From positions 3,652,001-3,716,000 of the forward strand of contig NZ_CP042466.1 in assembly GCF_008330225.1 (NCBI RefSeq): DNA of 64,000 nucleotides, in the 5' to 3' direction. Both the position numbers and the translations under genes were made by a program. Below the pieces are notes generated by a model. It had not been told where the DNA came from, searched no databases, and saw only the letters and a list, made by a program, of their open reading frames with translations. Numbering within the stretch: the stretch's first letter is position 1; each line of letters opens with the position of its first letter. The DNA is from Geobacter sp. FeAm09 (GTDB lineage Bacteria; Desulfobacterota; Desulfuromonadia; Geobacterales; Pseudopelobacteraceae). Below are positions 44,643-54,707 of this stretch, in pieces.

Positions 44643-47600
44643 TCAGTGCTCTCGAAGAGGTGGTATGTCGCCGGCGCCGGAGCCGCCCGAATAGGCCTTC
44701 AACACCGCCTTCATGCGTGGGGAGGCGGCAAGCCGGGCCAACGGGGTCTCCGCGTAGGCCCCCACCAGGGGGACCAGGGGATACCGGCCGGCCGGGCGCG
44801 CCGCTGCGGCGGGCCGTTGCCGTATGGTGCAGGAGCCGTCGGCATGCCACTGGACGCTGAAACCTTCGGCGCTGTAGATGGCCTCGTCGTCGCTGCGCAC
44901 CTTCCCCTGCCAGCGCGCCAGATAGCGCTGCATGTTCTGGGCGTCGAACTGTTTGCGCCCTTCGCTCTGCTCCTCGTGGTGGATCACCAGCGCATGGGGG
45001 GTGTAGAGGACCTTTTTCCCCGCCTGCCCCGCCCGCAGGCAGAAGTCCACGTCCTCGAAGCCGTTGCGGAAATGTTCATCGAACCCGCCAAGCTCCAGAA
45101 AAAGCTGCCGGGAAACGAGCAGGCAAGCGGCGGTGACGCACTGCATGGACCGTTTTTTGTTCACCGCCGGGGCGTCGGCGGGGAAATTCCTGAAGATATG
45201 GTAGCCGATACCGTTTCGGTTGAACGCCACCCCGGCATGCTGGACCCGGCCGTTGGGATAGAGCAGTTTTCCGCCGACGATGTCCGCACCGTCCTCGTCC
45301 GCACCGGCCAGCAGGGCGTCCAGCCAGCCGGCCTGGGGCTTGGTGTCGTTGTTGAGGAACAGCAGATACGCCCCCCTGGCGGCCTGGGCGCCCTGGTTGC
45401 ACGCCCGGGCAAAGCCCAGGTTGTCGCCGTTCGTGATGACGGTAACCTCAGCGCCGAGGCTTTTCACGTACTCCCCCGTCCAGTCCCGGGAGCCGTTGTC
45501 CACCAGGATCAGTTCATACCGGCCAGGATCGCCGGCCGTTGCGCGCACCGCTTCCACGCAGGCCTTTGTCAGGTGCGCCTGGTTGTACAGGGGGATGACG
45601 ATGGACACCCGGGGCGCCGGCCCCGTCCCAGCCATCCCGTAGGGCCCGATGGCCGCGCCCGTCCGCTCGGCCCTGCCGTCGGCCCGGACCACCATATCCG
45701 GGGTGATCTTCCCGAGCCAGGAGCGGTGCAGACGTTCGATATTCCCGGCCACCCGGGTAAACCGCTCCGGGCCGCTCTTGGACTCGTGGTGGACCACGAC
45801 GCTCCGGGGCTGGTAGACGAGCGGCCATCCCCGCTGCCCCAGCTTGAAGCAGAGGTCCACGTCTTCGTAGCCGTTCCAGTACCCCTCGTCGAACCCCGCC
45901 ACCGCCTCGAAGGCGGTCCGCCTCACCAGCAGGCAGGCGGCCGTCAGGGCCTGGTAGCGGTACGGCTCGTTTGCCTCCGGCAGGTCGGCCGGCCGGCCAC
46001 GCCAGATATGCTCGCCGCACAGGGGGTCATTGCCGGCACGATTATCCACCATCACCACCCCGGCATGCTGGATGGTGCCGTCGGGATACAGGAGCTTGCT
46101 CCCGGCGGCGGCCACAGCCGGGTCGTCTTCCAGCACCCGCACCAAAGGCTCAAGCCACCCCGGCTGGGGAACCGTGTCGTTATTGAGGAAGAGCAGGTAT
46201 TTCCCCCGGGCGGCCCGGGCCCCCTGGTTGCAGGCCCTGGCAAACCCCTGGTTCGAACCGTTCCCGATGACGGCGACCCGGTCCCCGGCGGCACGGAGAT
46301 AGTCGGCGGTCCCATCGGTGGAGCCGTTATCCACCAGGATGATTTCGTGGGGGATGGCAGCCCCGACCGTCCGGGCGAGGCCTTCCAGGCATTGCTTGGT
46401 CAAATCGACCCGGTTGAACAGCGGGATGATTATGGAAACCACGATGTCCACAGCAGGCGTGGCGACAGGTGCACCGAAGCTCGTGACCTCACCGGCGGAG
46501 GCACGATGGTGTGGCTGCCCCCCCCTGGCCGCGATGATCTGCCGATAGACGTCGAGCCAGCGGTGCGCCCCTTTTTTCACGGTATATTCGGACAGCACCT
46601 TTTGGCGGGCGTTCAGTGCGATGGCACGCCGCAGCTCCCGGTTTCGGATCAGCAGATCGATGGCGTTGAACCACTGCTGCGGATCGCTCCCGGCCAGAAT
46701 CCCGGTGACGCCATGCTCCACCGTGGTGTTATAGGCGGGGAGATCGGCATAGATGCCGGCAACGCCGCACGCCGAGTACTCCAGCCACTTCACGTTGCTT
46801 TTGCAGCGGTTGAAGGGATTATCCTCAAGCGGCACGAGGGCGATATCCATGGGGACCTGCTGGAGGGTGCGCGCATAGGCCTGGTAGGTGGTTTCGAACG
46901 GGATGAACCTGAAACCGGGGAGCCGGGAGAGGCGCTCCGTCGCGCACCCCATGAAGGTGAAGGCGACCTCGCCGGGGTGTGCGGCGGCGATCCGCTCCAG
47001 GGTTTCCTCCAGGAAGGCGATATCGGGGATGTGGGTGTTGGTGCCGGTGAAGCCGATGACGACCCTGCCGTCGCCGGACGGCGGAACGGGCTGTTCCCAC
47101 AGGGTGTCGTCAATGAGGTTCGGCAGCACGAATATGGAGGGGTTCAGACGGCTGAAGGCCTCTTTGAGCGCATCGGTGGAAACGGTAACGGCATCGCAGT
47201 CCCGTATGCACTCTTCCATGTGGCCGATACATTGCTGCGCCCATTCGTAACTCGGGTTCGACCGGGGAATGGCCGTGATGTAATCGTCCACCTCGAAGAC
47301 AACCGGCTTGCCCGTGGCCATCAGTTGCCTGATGACCGGCATGGACATCTCGTGGGGGAAAAACCGCTGAATGATGAACAGGTCGCTCTTGTCCAGCCCC
47401 TCCAGGTCGATCTTGAACGAGCCCCCCTCGGTTTTCACCGGCCAGCGGAATTCCGCCTCGACCGGCAGGGCCCGGGCAGGGGAGTACAGGCGGTAATAGC
47501 CGCAGGCATGGCTGCTGTCGTCATGGGAAAAGACCGCCACCTTCAGCGGGGACACGCCGGCAGGGGCTGCGGCGGCCCCCGGAACGGACAATCCCGGCCG

Positions 47601-50276
47601 CCCCTGGGCCGCCCACCGTTCAAAAGCCTCTGATTTGGCATACAGCGGCTTCGTCCCGCTCTTGTAGGCCAGGAGGTTGCTGTCGCGCAGGCCGCTCCGG
47701 ATGGTCTGGCGGCGAATCTCGTCCTTCCACAGGCGGTACGCCTGCTGCTGCTCCTCCTCGACGCCGTCGGCCGCCTCCAGGCTCTCCTCGTCGATCTTTG
47801 CCGCCCGCCCCGCCGGCAGATGGAAGCCGATGGCCTCGTCCTCCATGTAGGCGTACTGGATGCCGGCAAGGTACATGCGGTAGCAGTAGTCGAAATCCTC
47901 TTCGCTATACAGGCCGTAATCCTCGCACCAGTAGCCGAGCCGCTCCCGCGTCCGGGCCGGGATCAGGAAACAGGCCCCGCCCAGGTTGCCGTTCTTGAGG
48001 CGGACAGGATGCCCGTTCAGGCTGTGGAGCGGATAGGAGGTGGGCTCGAAACTGTAGGCCAGGGCGCCCACCTGGGGGGTGTCCTCCAGAATGCGCACCA
48101 TGGCGGAAAGCCAGCCGCGCTTCTGGACGACGATGTCGTTGTCGAGCTTGAGATAGTATCCGGCATCGGGCACGAGGCTCCAGGCGATGTTGGACGCCTT
48201 CGCCACCCCGATATTCTCGTCGAGCAGCACCAGATTGGCGATCACCCCCCGCGCCTTCAGCTCCTGCAGGTACGCCTGGGTGCCGTCCTCGCTGTTGTTG
48301 TCCACCACGGTCAGGACATAGGGATGATCGGTGCATGCCACCAGCGCGTCGATGGCTTGCCGGGTGAACGCAAGCCGGTTATAGGTGATCATGCCGATAT
48401 TCACGGCCGTTTTTTCCCCGTTGTTCCGTGCGGCTTTCTGCGCAGCCAGCCGTTCCCAGTACGACCACGGCAGCGCCTGGGCGAGGGAGACGGTTTTGCG
48501 GTACACCAGGGTGAAGCCGTTGCCGATCTTGTCGTCAACCTCCTGGTAATCCACCAGTTCCAGGCGCCGGCCGAAGATTTCGCCAATAAAACCCCGCATC
48601 CCGGCAATGTCGAAGACATGGTAGTGGCAATGGCCGAGCTGCCCCGCCTCCGGCTCCGAACGGCCGTCGGCCTGGTTGGCGAAATCCGCCAGGACATGCT
48701 GCCATTCGGTAAGGGGCCGGCCGGCATCGCTGGGAGAGGCGTCGCGATGCGGCACGATCATGTAGATGAGGCCGTTGTTCCTTACGATCCTGAACCATTC
48801 GAGCAGGGTTTTGATGAGGTCCGGGCAATGCTCGATGACGTGTGAGGAGAAGATGAAATCCTCAGACTCATCCCCAACCGGGATGGCATCGGCCAGCGCC
48901 TCGATGTGAATCGGCGCCACCGTGCCGGTCAGCCGCATCTGTTCCGCTTCGTAGATGGCGTCGCGCATCCCCACGTTGCGGGTATTCAGCCCGAAGGCGT
49001 TGTGCGCGGACGCCCCGATCTCAAGCCCTTTCAAGCCGTCGAGCCAGCGGTGCGCCAACCTGCTCCCCACCATGGCGGCAGCCGGCGCGCCGGCTGCCGC
49101 TGCTGTGGAAATCCGCGCCAACTCCCGGCCCAACCGTTCGGCCGCTTCGCCTTTCTGAAGCTTCATGTAACGTTCGAGCACCCCGGCCTCGTCCCCGGTG
49201 CCGGCCGTCAAAAGCTCATGGTACCGTTCGGCAAGCTCGCGGTAATAATCATGGGGGCGGTAACCGGCGCCGGCGCCATCAGTCCGGGTCAGGATGGCAG
49301 CCAATGTCCGCGACAGCCGCTCGGGCAACGAGGCCCTGAGGGATTCCGCCACGGGAACCAGCGCCTTGACAACGGTCTCCCGCACGGCGGCGTCGCAGTC
49401 GCACCAGAGCCACTCGCCGAAACGCTCCAGCAAGGCCGGCACGAAGCCGATGCCCCGGTACATATCCGCCTCCAGCGCCATCATGGTCTGCATTGTGGCG
49501 TTGACGGCCGCGACCAGATGTTCCGGCTGACGCAGATCCAGGAACGGGAACAGGGCGGCAAAGCGGTTCCTGTTGAGGAAATCCAGGCAGGAGCGGGCGA
49601 CATCCATGGGCCCCGCCTCGGTGAAGCCGACCGTGCCCATGGCGCCATGCACCCTGGTTACGCAGGTGCGGCGGTCGATGTGATGCAGCCGGTAGCGGGC
49701 GCTGATGCGCAGCCACATATCCACGTCCTGGGCATACCGCAGGTCGGGGTTGAAGGTACCCACCGCCTCAAAGACCGACCGGTGGACCGCGATGCTGATG
49801 CCGTGCACATAGTTGGCCCGGAAGAAGGCGATTACCTGGGTGGCCCCGTCGGGCAGGTGCAGGTGGCGGCCGGGCGCCGATGGGGTGCGGACGCCGGAGT
49901 GGTCGTCCATCTCGGAAAACTCGCTGTGGAAAAACCGCGCATCCGGGTTTTGCCGTAGCGCCTCGGCAAAGATGGCCAGGGCATCCGGTTCGAACAGGTC
50001 GTCGGAGGAGAGCCAGCAGATCCATTCGCCCCGGGCGTGGCGCAGTCCCTCGTTCAAGGCGGTGGCCACGCCGCCGTTCTGCTTGTGGACCGGCCTGAAG
50101 CGCTCATCCCTGCCGGCATAGGCCGCCATGACCCGAGGCGTGTCGTCGCTTGAGCCGTCGTTGACGATGACCGCCTCCCACGTTGGGCAGGTTTGGGCAA
50201 GAAGGGTATCGAGGGCGTCCGGGAGGTACCGGGCCTGATTATAGGTCGGAACGATAATCGAAAAAAATGGGGTCAT
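44643..50276 (-). CDS. Giant six-module protein: GT2 - methyltransferase - GT2 - GT4-like - GT2 - GT2
   Basis: 1877 residues, no membrane segment. Modules by approximate residue: GT2 (1-240, FSIIVPTYNQARYLPDALDT, IVNDGSSDDT, WLSSDD); helical linker; SAM methyltransferase (415-595, LEIGASAHNAFGL, FIFSSHVIEHCPDLI); GT2 (624-855, NIGMITYNRLAFTRQAID, KLDNDI); GT-B group 1 (913-1248, FEVDDYITAIPRSNPSYEW, VIGFTGTNTH, WLEYSACGVAGIYAD); GT2 (1279-1530, VSIIIPLFNRVDLTKQC); GT2 (1555-1800, VSIVIPLYNQAHLTKAC). The last two are near-duplicates. All acidic sites look intact. It could make a whole oligosaccharide with a methylated sugar. Operon with the downstream TPR genes. Confidence 0.85.
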   Translation of the reverse strand: MTPFFSIIVPTYNQARYLPDALDTLLAQTCPTWEAVIVNDGSSDDTPRVMAAYAGRDERFRPVHKQNGGVATALNEGLRHARGEWICWLSSDDLFEPDALAIFAEALRQNPDARFFHSEFSEMDDHSGVRTPSAPGRHLHLPDGATQVIAFFRANYVHGISIAVHRSVFEAVGTFNPDLRYAQDVDMWLRISARYRLHHIDRRTCVTRVHGAMGTVGFTEAGPMDVARSCLDFLNRNRFAALFPFLDLRQPEHLVAAVNATMQTMMALEADMYRGIGFVPALLERFGEWLWCDCDAAVRETVVKALVPVAESLRASLPERLSRTLAAILTRTDGAGAGYRPHDYYRELAERYHELLTAGTGDEAGVLERYMKLQKGEAAERLGRELARISTAAAAGAPAAAMVGSRLAHRWLDGLKGLEIGASAHNAFGLNTRNVGMRDAIYEAEQMRLTGTVAPIHIEALADAIPVGDESEDFIFSSHVIEHCPDLIKTLLEWFRIVRNNGLIYMIVPHRDASPSDAGRPLTEWQHVLADFANQADGRSEPEAGQLGHCHYHVFDIAGMRGFIGEIFGRRLELVDYQEVDDKIGNGFTLVYRKTVSLAQALPWSYWERLAAQKAARNNGEKTAVNIGMITYNRLAFTRQAIDALVACTDHPYVLTVVDNNSEDGTQAYLQELKARGVIANLVLLDENIGVAKASNIAWSLVPDAGYYLKLDNDIVVQKRGWLSAMVRILEDTPQVGALAYSFEPTSYPLHSLNGHPVRLKNGNLGGACFLIPARTRERLGYWCEDYGLYSEEDFDYCYRMYLAGIQYAYMEDEAIGFHLPAGRAAKIDEESLEAADGVEEEQQQAYRLWKDEIRRQTIRSGLRDSNLLAYKSGTKPLYAKSEAFERWAAQGRPGLSVPGAAAAPAGVSPLKVAVFSHDDSSHACGYYRLYSPARALPVEAEFRWPVKTEGGSFKIDLEGLDKSDLFIIQRFFPHEMSMPVIRQLMATGKPVVFEVDDYITAIPRSNPSYEWAQQCIGHMEECIRDCDAVTVSTDALKEAFSRLNPSIFVLPNLIDDTLWEQPVPPSGDGRVVIGFTGTNTHIPDIAFLEETLERIAAAHPGEVAFTFMGCATERLSRLPGFRFIPFETTYQAYARTLQQVPMDIALVPLEDNPFNRCKSNVKWLEYSACGVAGIYADLPAYNTTVEHGVTGILAGSDPQQWFNAIDLLIRNRELRRAIALNARQKVLSEYTVKKGAHRWLDVYRQIIAARGGQPHHRASAGEVTSFGAPVATPAVDIVVSIIIPLFNRVDLTKQCLEGLARTVGAAIPHEIILVDNGSTDGTADYLRAAGDRVAVIGNGSNQGFARACNQGARAARGKYLLFLNNDTVPQPGWLEPLVRVLEDDPAVAAAGSKLLYPDGTIQHAGVVMVDNRAGNDPLCGEHIWRGRPADLPEANEPYRYQALTAACLLVRRTAFEAVAGFDEGYWNGYEDVDLCFKLGQRGWPLVYQPRSVVVHHESKSGPERFTRVAGNIERLHRSWLGKITPDMVVRADGRAERTGAAIGPYGMAGTGPAPRVSIVIPLYNQAHLTKACVEAVRATAGDPGRYELILVDNGSRDWTGEYVKSLGAEVTVITNGDNLGFARACNQGAQAARGAYLLFLNNDTKPQAGWLDALLAGADEDGADIVGGKLLYPNGRVQHAGVAFNRNGIGYHIFRNFPADAPAVNKKRSMQCVTAACLLVSRQLFLELGGFDEHFRNGFEDVDFCLRAGQAGKKVLYTPHALVIHHEEQSEGRKQFDAQNMQRYLARWQGKVRSDDEAIYSAEGFSVQWHADGSCTIRQRPAAAARPAGRYPLVPLVGAYAETPLARLAASPRMKAVLKAYSGGSGAGDIPPLREH

Positions 50277-50385
50277 AAGACATGCCGTTCCCTTAATCGG
50301 TCATCCATCGTTCATGCCTGCGGCAGGCACACGGTCCGGCAGCTTTATTGCAGCAGAAACGAATCATTTGAGGCAGGTAATGCTC

Positions 50386-51357
50386 CTACTTTTTGACCAT
50401 GCCCGCAACCACCTCGGATTTCATCTTCTGGAATGCGTCGTACTTCTTGATGACATCGATGATGTTGAGGGCTTCCACGCTTTTCGCCGTTATTCCCGGC
50501 TCAAGGTTTATGGCTTCATAAAAACAGTGTACGGCCTTCTCCAAATGCTCCGCACCGCGGGAAAACAGTTCCGCGCTACGTTGATCCACCCCCGGCTCGG
50601 CAGCGACGTCGAAATCCATCTCCCCTTCCTTCAGGTGGTACACGATGGAATCGAGGGCCGTCACATGCTGTACGCCGATCCGGGCGAGCTTATTGAAGAA
50701 CACCTCGTCACCGTAGCCGACGACGTCATTGAAGGAGTTCCCGGCCAGGTTCCCTTCCGGATACAGTCCCACCTCCGCCGCCTGGTCCTTGTACAACATG
50801 CAGGGCATATAGGCCCCACCTTGTCTGAGACCGGTGATCTTCTGCCTGAGGACGAACTGCAAAAAGCCCTGCTTATCGAAATTGTCGGGAAGAGAACCGA
50901 ATTCCGCGTGGTAGGCGCCGGGGAAAACATCGTACTTCGGGTGCTTGCGCTCAACCAACTGCGAACAGACGACTTTGTCGCGCCCCATGTATTTCAGCAT
51001 ATTTTCAAGCCAGTCGGGGGACACGTAGTTATCGCTGTTCAGCAGGACGACCAGTTCTCCCTTGGCGCGGAGTATCGCCTGGTTCCACCCCCGGTACACC
51101 CTGTGGATATATTCGGGGGTCCCATAACCGAGCCGGAACAACTCCTCTTCGGTCCTGCGGGGGTTGTGGTTGACGTAGTACGGGTACCCCTTCTGCTCCA
51201 GGAATGCGACCAGTTTCTCCGTCGGATCGTTGGCGATGAAGAAGAACTCGGCTTCACCGCTCCGCACGAGGGGGGTGAACTCGTGAATCGAGTCATACAG
51301 CCACTCGGCAAAGCGGGTAGACTTGTAGATCAGGGCCGCAATCGAAATCTTTACCAT
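50386..51357 (-). CDS. Glycosyltransferase family 2
   Basis: 323 residues. ISIAALIYKSTRFAEWLYDS opens a GT-A fold; LVVLLNSDNYVSPDWLENML holds the acidic site (SDN in place of DXD); GYGDEVFFNKLARIGVQH is the usual acceptor-side motif. The last ~80 residues are helical. ATG 51357 has AAGGGG ahead and overlaps the end of the upstream transferase by 7 bases, so they are coupled. Acceptor unknown. Confidence 0.8.
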   Translation of the reverse strand: MVKISIAALIYKSTRFAEWLYDSIHEFTPLVRSGEAEFFFIANDPTEKLVAFLEQKGYPYYVNHNPRRTEEELFRLGYGTPEYIHRVYRGWNQAILRAKGELVVLLNSDNYVSPDWLENMLKYMGRDKVVCSQLVERKHPKYDVFPGAYHAEFGSLPDNFDKQGFLQFVLRQKITGLRQGGAYMPCMLYKDQAAEVGLYPEGNLAGNSFNDVVGYGDEVFFNKLARIGVQHVTALDSIVYHLKEGEMDFDVAAEPGVDQRSAELFSRGAEHLEKAVHCFYEAINLEPGITAKSVEALNIIDVIKKYDAFQKMKSEVVAGMVKK

Positions 51358-52187
51358 GTGATACCCCTTTGTTCCAGATATGAAGCCCATGTTTTCTTGA
51401 CTGACCCGCGGTCCCACCCTAGGCGGAAGATATCGTCGCGGGGATTCTGCGACGGCTCGAAATCCTTACGGACGCCGTCCAGGATGACGACCGGCAGGTT
51501 GCTAGCCATCGCCTCCCACTCGATCATGTAAAACGGCTTGAGCATGCCGCTGCACAGGATGAAATCGGCACAGTTGAAGAGTTCGGCCAGCATCTCCTGG
51601 TTGACCAGGGTGAAATTGCTGGCGCCCGCCATCCGGGACGCCTCCGCCTCCTGTTTCCACACGATGATCCAGTGGACGTCCGGGTGTTCGCTTGCCCACT
51701 GCTGAAGGCGGCCAAACCCTTTCATGGGATGGGTCGTCCCCCCCCAGAACCCGACCCGCTTGTGGCGCGGGATGCCGTACTTGTCGCGCAAGGCGTCCCT
51801 GGCATTCATCGGCCTGAAGAGGTCGGTATTCACGCCGATGGGAATGATATCGACGGTGCCGAACGCGTCATAATACGGCTTGGCCAGGGGCGAGGCGACA
51901 ACCCGATAGGTGCAGTATTTAGCGCATTCATATATCTTGTCGAGCTTCTGGTCCCACTCATGGGAGTTGAATACCACCTTCATCTCGGGCAGCAGCTCCC
52001 ACAAGAGGGCGATACTCTTTACCGGGGCTCTGTTCAGAAAGCCGAGGGTGGAATAGCGCAATACCATATCATTGTTGTTGAACCCGGCCGGGTTCTCGAA
52101 CAAGCTGCTGGGAAACTCCCTTTTGAACCAGGTCCAGAAGGTATCCTCGCCCAACCCGCTGACAACCTCTGCGTTAAGATAGATCAT
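51351..52187 (-). CDS. GT4-type glycosyltransferase (short GT-B protein)
   Basis: 278 residues, shorter than usual for GT4 (about 350-400). The N-terminal half lacks a clear Rossmann acceptor domain start; the C-terminal half reads VDIIPIGVNTDLFRPMNARD, VGFWGGTTHPMKGFGRLQQW and FYMIEWEAMASNLPVVILDG, the donor-site pattern with Glu pair. Likely transfers a nucleotide-activated sugar in the same pathway as its neighbours. Translationally coupled to the GT2 gene. Confidence 0.75.
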   Translation of the reverse strand: MIYLNAEVVSGLGEDTFWTWFKREFPSSLFENPAGFNNNDMVLRYSTLGFLNRAPVKSIALLWELLPEMKVVFNSHEWDQKLDKIYECAKYCTYRVVASPLAKPYYDAFGTVDIIPIGVNTDLFRPMNARDALRDKYGIPRHKRVGFWGGTTHPMKGFGRLQQWASEHPDVHWIIVWKQEAEASRMAGASNFTLVNQEMLAELFNCADFILCSGMLKPFYMIEWEAMASNLPVVILDGVRKDFEPSQNPRDDIFRLGWDRGSVKKTWASYLEQRGITW

Positions 52188-52388
52188 AATGTCTCCATGT
52201 ACAATTTCATCACTCTCTTGATGTCCAAATAGTTGTCGTCACTTTCTCAGCGCAGGTAAAGGCGGGCACGAAGCAAGAGAAGCTATTGTTGTGGCGGCTT
52301 GGACCGTAACCGGCACACCGGGAATCGGCATACCCGAGTTTACCATCCAAATCATTTTTAAACAATTTTCGGAGTCAAAAGCAAAGGA

Positions 52389-52420
52389 GCGGAAAAGAGG
52401 CGCGAGCACCTCTTTTCCGC
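52389..52420 (-). terminator. Hairpin terminator after the secreted protein gene
   Basis: GCGGAAAAGAGG / CCTCTTTTCCGC, a 12-bp perfect stem with an 8-base loop. On the minus strand it is followed by TCCTTTGCTTTT. It ends the transcript of the gene at 52432-52974 and separates it from the transferases. The rest of 52188-52431 shows no gene. Confidence 0.75.
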
Positions 52421-52431
52421 TACAAAAAATA

Positions 52432-52974
52432 TCAGAAAGGGTTACCGCCATTTATCATTATAGAGTGGAAGCTGGGAATACTGGTGTTAAAGGCGGCAGC
52501 ACCGTACTGCAAAAGCCCGTGTGCGACTATACCGACGGGAGCTTCTGAATCCTGAGTCCACTCAATAACACCATGACCATTACCCCCCTCTGTACTTGTC
52601 GGGGAATAAATCTTTATTTGTCCCGTTGTATAAGGTGCTAGGTCAAAAGTGGCAGTTGAATTGGTGCCGGATTCGTCATAATTTAGAACATCAACTGCAG
52701 TAATAAATCCAGTTGTTGACGAATTCCCGCTGTCTTTCAGAAAAACAGGAGGTATTTCACCTGCAAGAGGATTCCTAAAAAGCTTGATGGCCACATGGAT
52801 ATTGGCTCCAGTTACGTTAGAAATATAATAATAAGACGCCCATATTCTAGATGAGTCGGTATAGTAGTGGTACTTCGAAATATATGCTTTACCACTAGCA
52901 GCAAATACAGGTGCAACCTGTACCAACAGCATTAAAGTCACCACGGAAACCGATAGGAACAGATTTTTTTTCAT
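52432..52974 (-). CDS. Secreted protein of unknown function
   Basis: 180 residues with a clear signal peptide (MKKNLFLSVSVVTLMLLVQV...VFA-A, cut near 25). The mature part is beta-rich, with many Thr, Ser, Asn and Tyr (KYHYYTDSSRIWASYYYISN; ATFDLAPYTTGQIKIYSPTS) and no cysteine. It resembles small extracellular beta-sandwich proteins, but no family is recognised. AGGAGG precedes the ATG. Visibly AT-richer than its neighbours, flanked by its own hairpin: likely an acquired single-gene unit inside the glycan locus. Confidence 0.65.
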   Translation of the reverse strand: MKKNLFLSVSVVTLMLLVQVAPVFAASGKAYISKYHYYTDSSRIWASYYYISNVTGANIHVAIKLFRNPLAGEIPPVFLKDSGNSSTTGFITAVDVLNYDESGTNSTATFDLAPYTTGQIKIYSPTSTEGGNGHGVIEWTQDSEAPVGIVAHGLLQYGAAAFNTSIPSFHSIMINGGNPF

Positions 52975-53077
52975 GGTACTACCTCCTGGAGAGAATAGAA
53001 TGCTGCTGCATAATAATTTATGGCTATTTCAAAGCGAGGATAAAACAAACTTACCATTAACTTACGTTTGAATAATA

Positions 53078-54544
53078 TTATTGCGTTATTGATATCAGAT
53101 AATTACCGCTTTCCGGCCTGGTGCCGGTAAAGTAATTCTCCATGAAGAAACCCAATTGGTGCCCGGCAGCCAGTTCCCGCTGGATATTGTCCAGCCGCAT
53201 GTGCTTGCAGTAGGAGACGATCCGGGCATCGAACCTGCTGATGAAATCCGCGAGATACGCATCCGTGAAGGGGGTGATATGATAGTGTTCGTCATTGACC
53301 TCATGGTCATGGACAATGGGGGTAGAGATAAAAATTCTTTCAACGCCTGCATCGAGAGCTGATAATACTATTTCATAGGGAAATTTGAGATGCTCTATCC
53401 CCTCGACAAAAAACATCTGCTTGACGCCCCCCTGGCGGATCATTTCCTTCAAGGTGCGGATATCGTCGTACAGATTGAGATCGAGCCGATGATATTCCGT
53501 ATGGGGCGACGAGTTGTTCTTGGTGGCGAACCGTAGCGCATCATCGGAGTAGTCCACGCCGATGGCCAGCCTTCCCGTATATTCGGAGATCAGTTTCGTA
53601 CCGGCTCCCGACTCGGAACACAGGTCGATCGTTACGGACTTGTCCGCCAGGTGGATAAATTTCTGGTAGATCAGGTAATGCGCGACCCATATGGATTCCA
53701 GCATGCGGCCTTTATCATAGACTACCGTGTATCGCTCCGTACTGCCATTTTCAGACAAGTTGCCGCTTTTAACCACAGGCAAAACGTCTGATATATCAGA
53801 TAGAGAATTACAGGCACTATCGACCTGTCTAATAATTCCATCCATATCTCCATTTGGTGTGTTATTAGCCATAATTGGCAACCTATTTAAAGTATATTCC
53901 AATGGAGATATAAATCCTTTTCCAACAATTGGCTCTTCGTTTATCCAGGTTGGTTCGTATTTCTTACCGTTTTCACCTTTCTGTTTATTGAAAATGGCCG
54001 TGATCTCATAAGGTGAATGCTCGCGCCATTTTTTGATTATCTTCGTTAAATCCATCTTTTCCCAGATAGGTATCGAGCCGCCTGCTGAAGGATCAATGGA
54101 GATTTTACCACTGTCCATTTCGCGAAATCTTTCTTCAAACCAGCCACTAGCGTGGTAGTCCCATTTGGCACGCCCTTCTCCAAAAACTGCCCCCACAAGC
54201 CATCGAAGCTGCTCTTCCGGAGTTCTAAACTTATTGTGATGATAATCAAAAACTTTTGTTATTGTCAGCATTTCAAAGTCTGGGACGATTATTGACAAAA
54301 CACCGCCAGGTTTCAAAACCCTTTCACATTCCTGCAAGAATGGTATCGCTTCAGTCCTTAACTTTAAATGCTCCAAAAAATGGCTTGTAAAAATTTCATC
54401 AACAGAATTATCACCATAAGGTAATTTTTCTGTCAGATTACAAGCAATAACACCATTAGCCCGGCACTCGTAATCCAGATTATCCCATCCTGTTAATACT
54501 ATATTGCCACATGCCAAGTTCAATTTTTTCAAGGCGATCACCAT
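53078..54544 (-). CDS. Two-domain SAM-dependent methyltransferase
   Basis: 488 residues. Domain 1 (about 1-190): KKLNLACGNIVLTGWDNLDY (motif I), DEIFTSHFLEHLKLRTEAIP and LKPGGVLSIIVPDFEML. Domain 2 (about 280-488): VTIDLCSESGAGTKLISEY (motif I), IGVDYSDDALRFA, MFFVEGIEHLKFPYEIVLSA. The two are joined by a ~60-residue linker. The half coding for domain 1 is AT-rich, the half for domain 2 GC-rich, suggesting fusion of genes of different origin. The start is poor: TTG 54556, ATG 54544 and GTG 54541 are all possible. May methylate a sugar of the glycan. Confidence 0.78.
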   Translation of the reverse strand: MVIALKKLNLACGNIVLTGWDNLDYECRANGVIACNLTEKLPYGDNSVDEIFTSHFLEHLKLRTEAIPFLQECERVLKPGGVLSIIVPDFEMLTITKVFDYHHNKFRTPEEQLRWLVGAVFGEGRAKWDYHASGWFEERFREMDSGKISIDPSAGGSIPIWEKMDLTKIIKKWREHSPYEITAIFNKQKGENGKKYEPTWINEEPIVGKGFISPLEYTLNRLPIMANNTPNGDMDGIIRQVDSACNSLSDISDVLPVVKSGNLSENGSTERYTVVYDKGRMLESIWVAHYLIYQKFIHLADKSVTIDLCSESGAGTKLISEYTGRLAIGVDYSDDALRFATKNNSSPHTEYHRLDLNLYDDIRTLKEMIRQGGVKQMFFVEGIEHLKFPYEIVLSALDAGVERIFISTPIVHDHEVNDEHYHITPFTDAYLADFISRFDARIVSYCKHMRLDNIQRELAAGHQLGFFMENYFTGTRPESGNYLISITQ

Positions 54545-54707
54545 TCCATGTAACAACTTAATATTTCATCAAATTTTATGTGTTTATACAAATGAATCAC
54601 TCCGCCGCAAGCAGCGGGGTATCTACAATCTCTAGCTGATACTTGAATCGCCCCAAGGGGCGGGGAATTCGACCCTCAGAGATTAAATGTTCATCAAACT
54701 GTCATGA

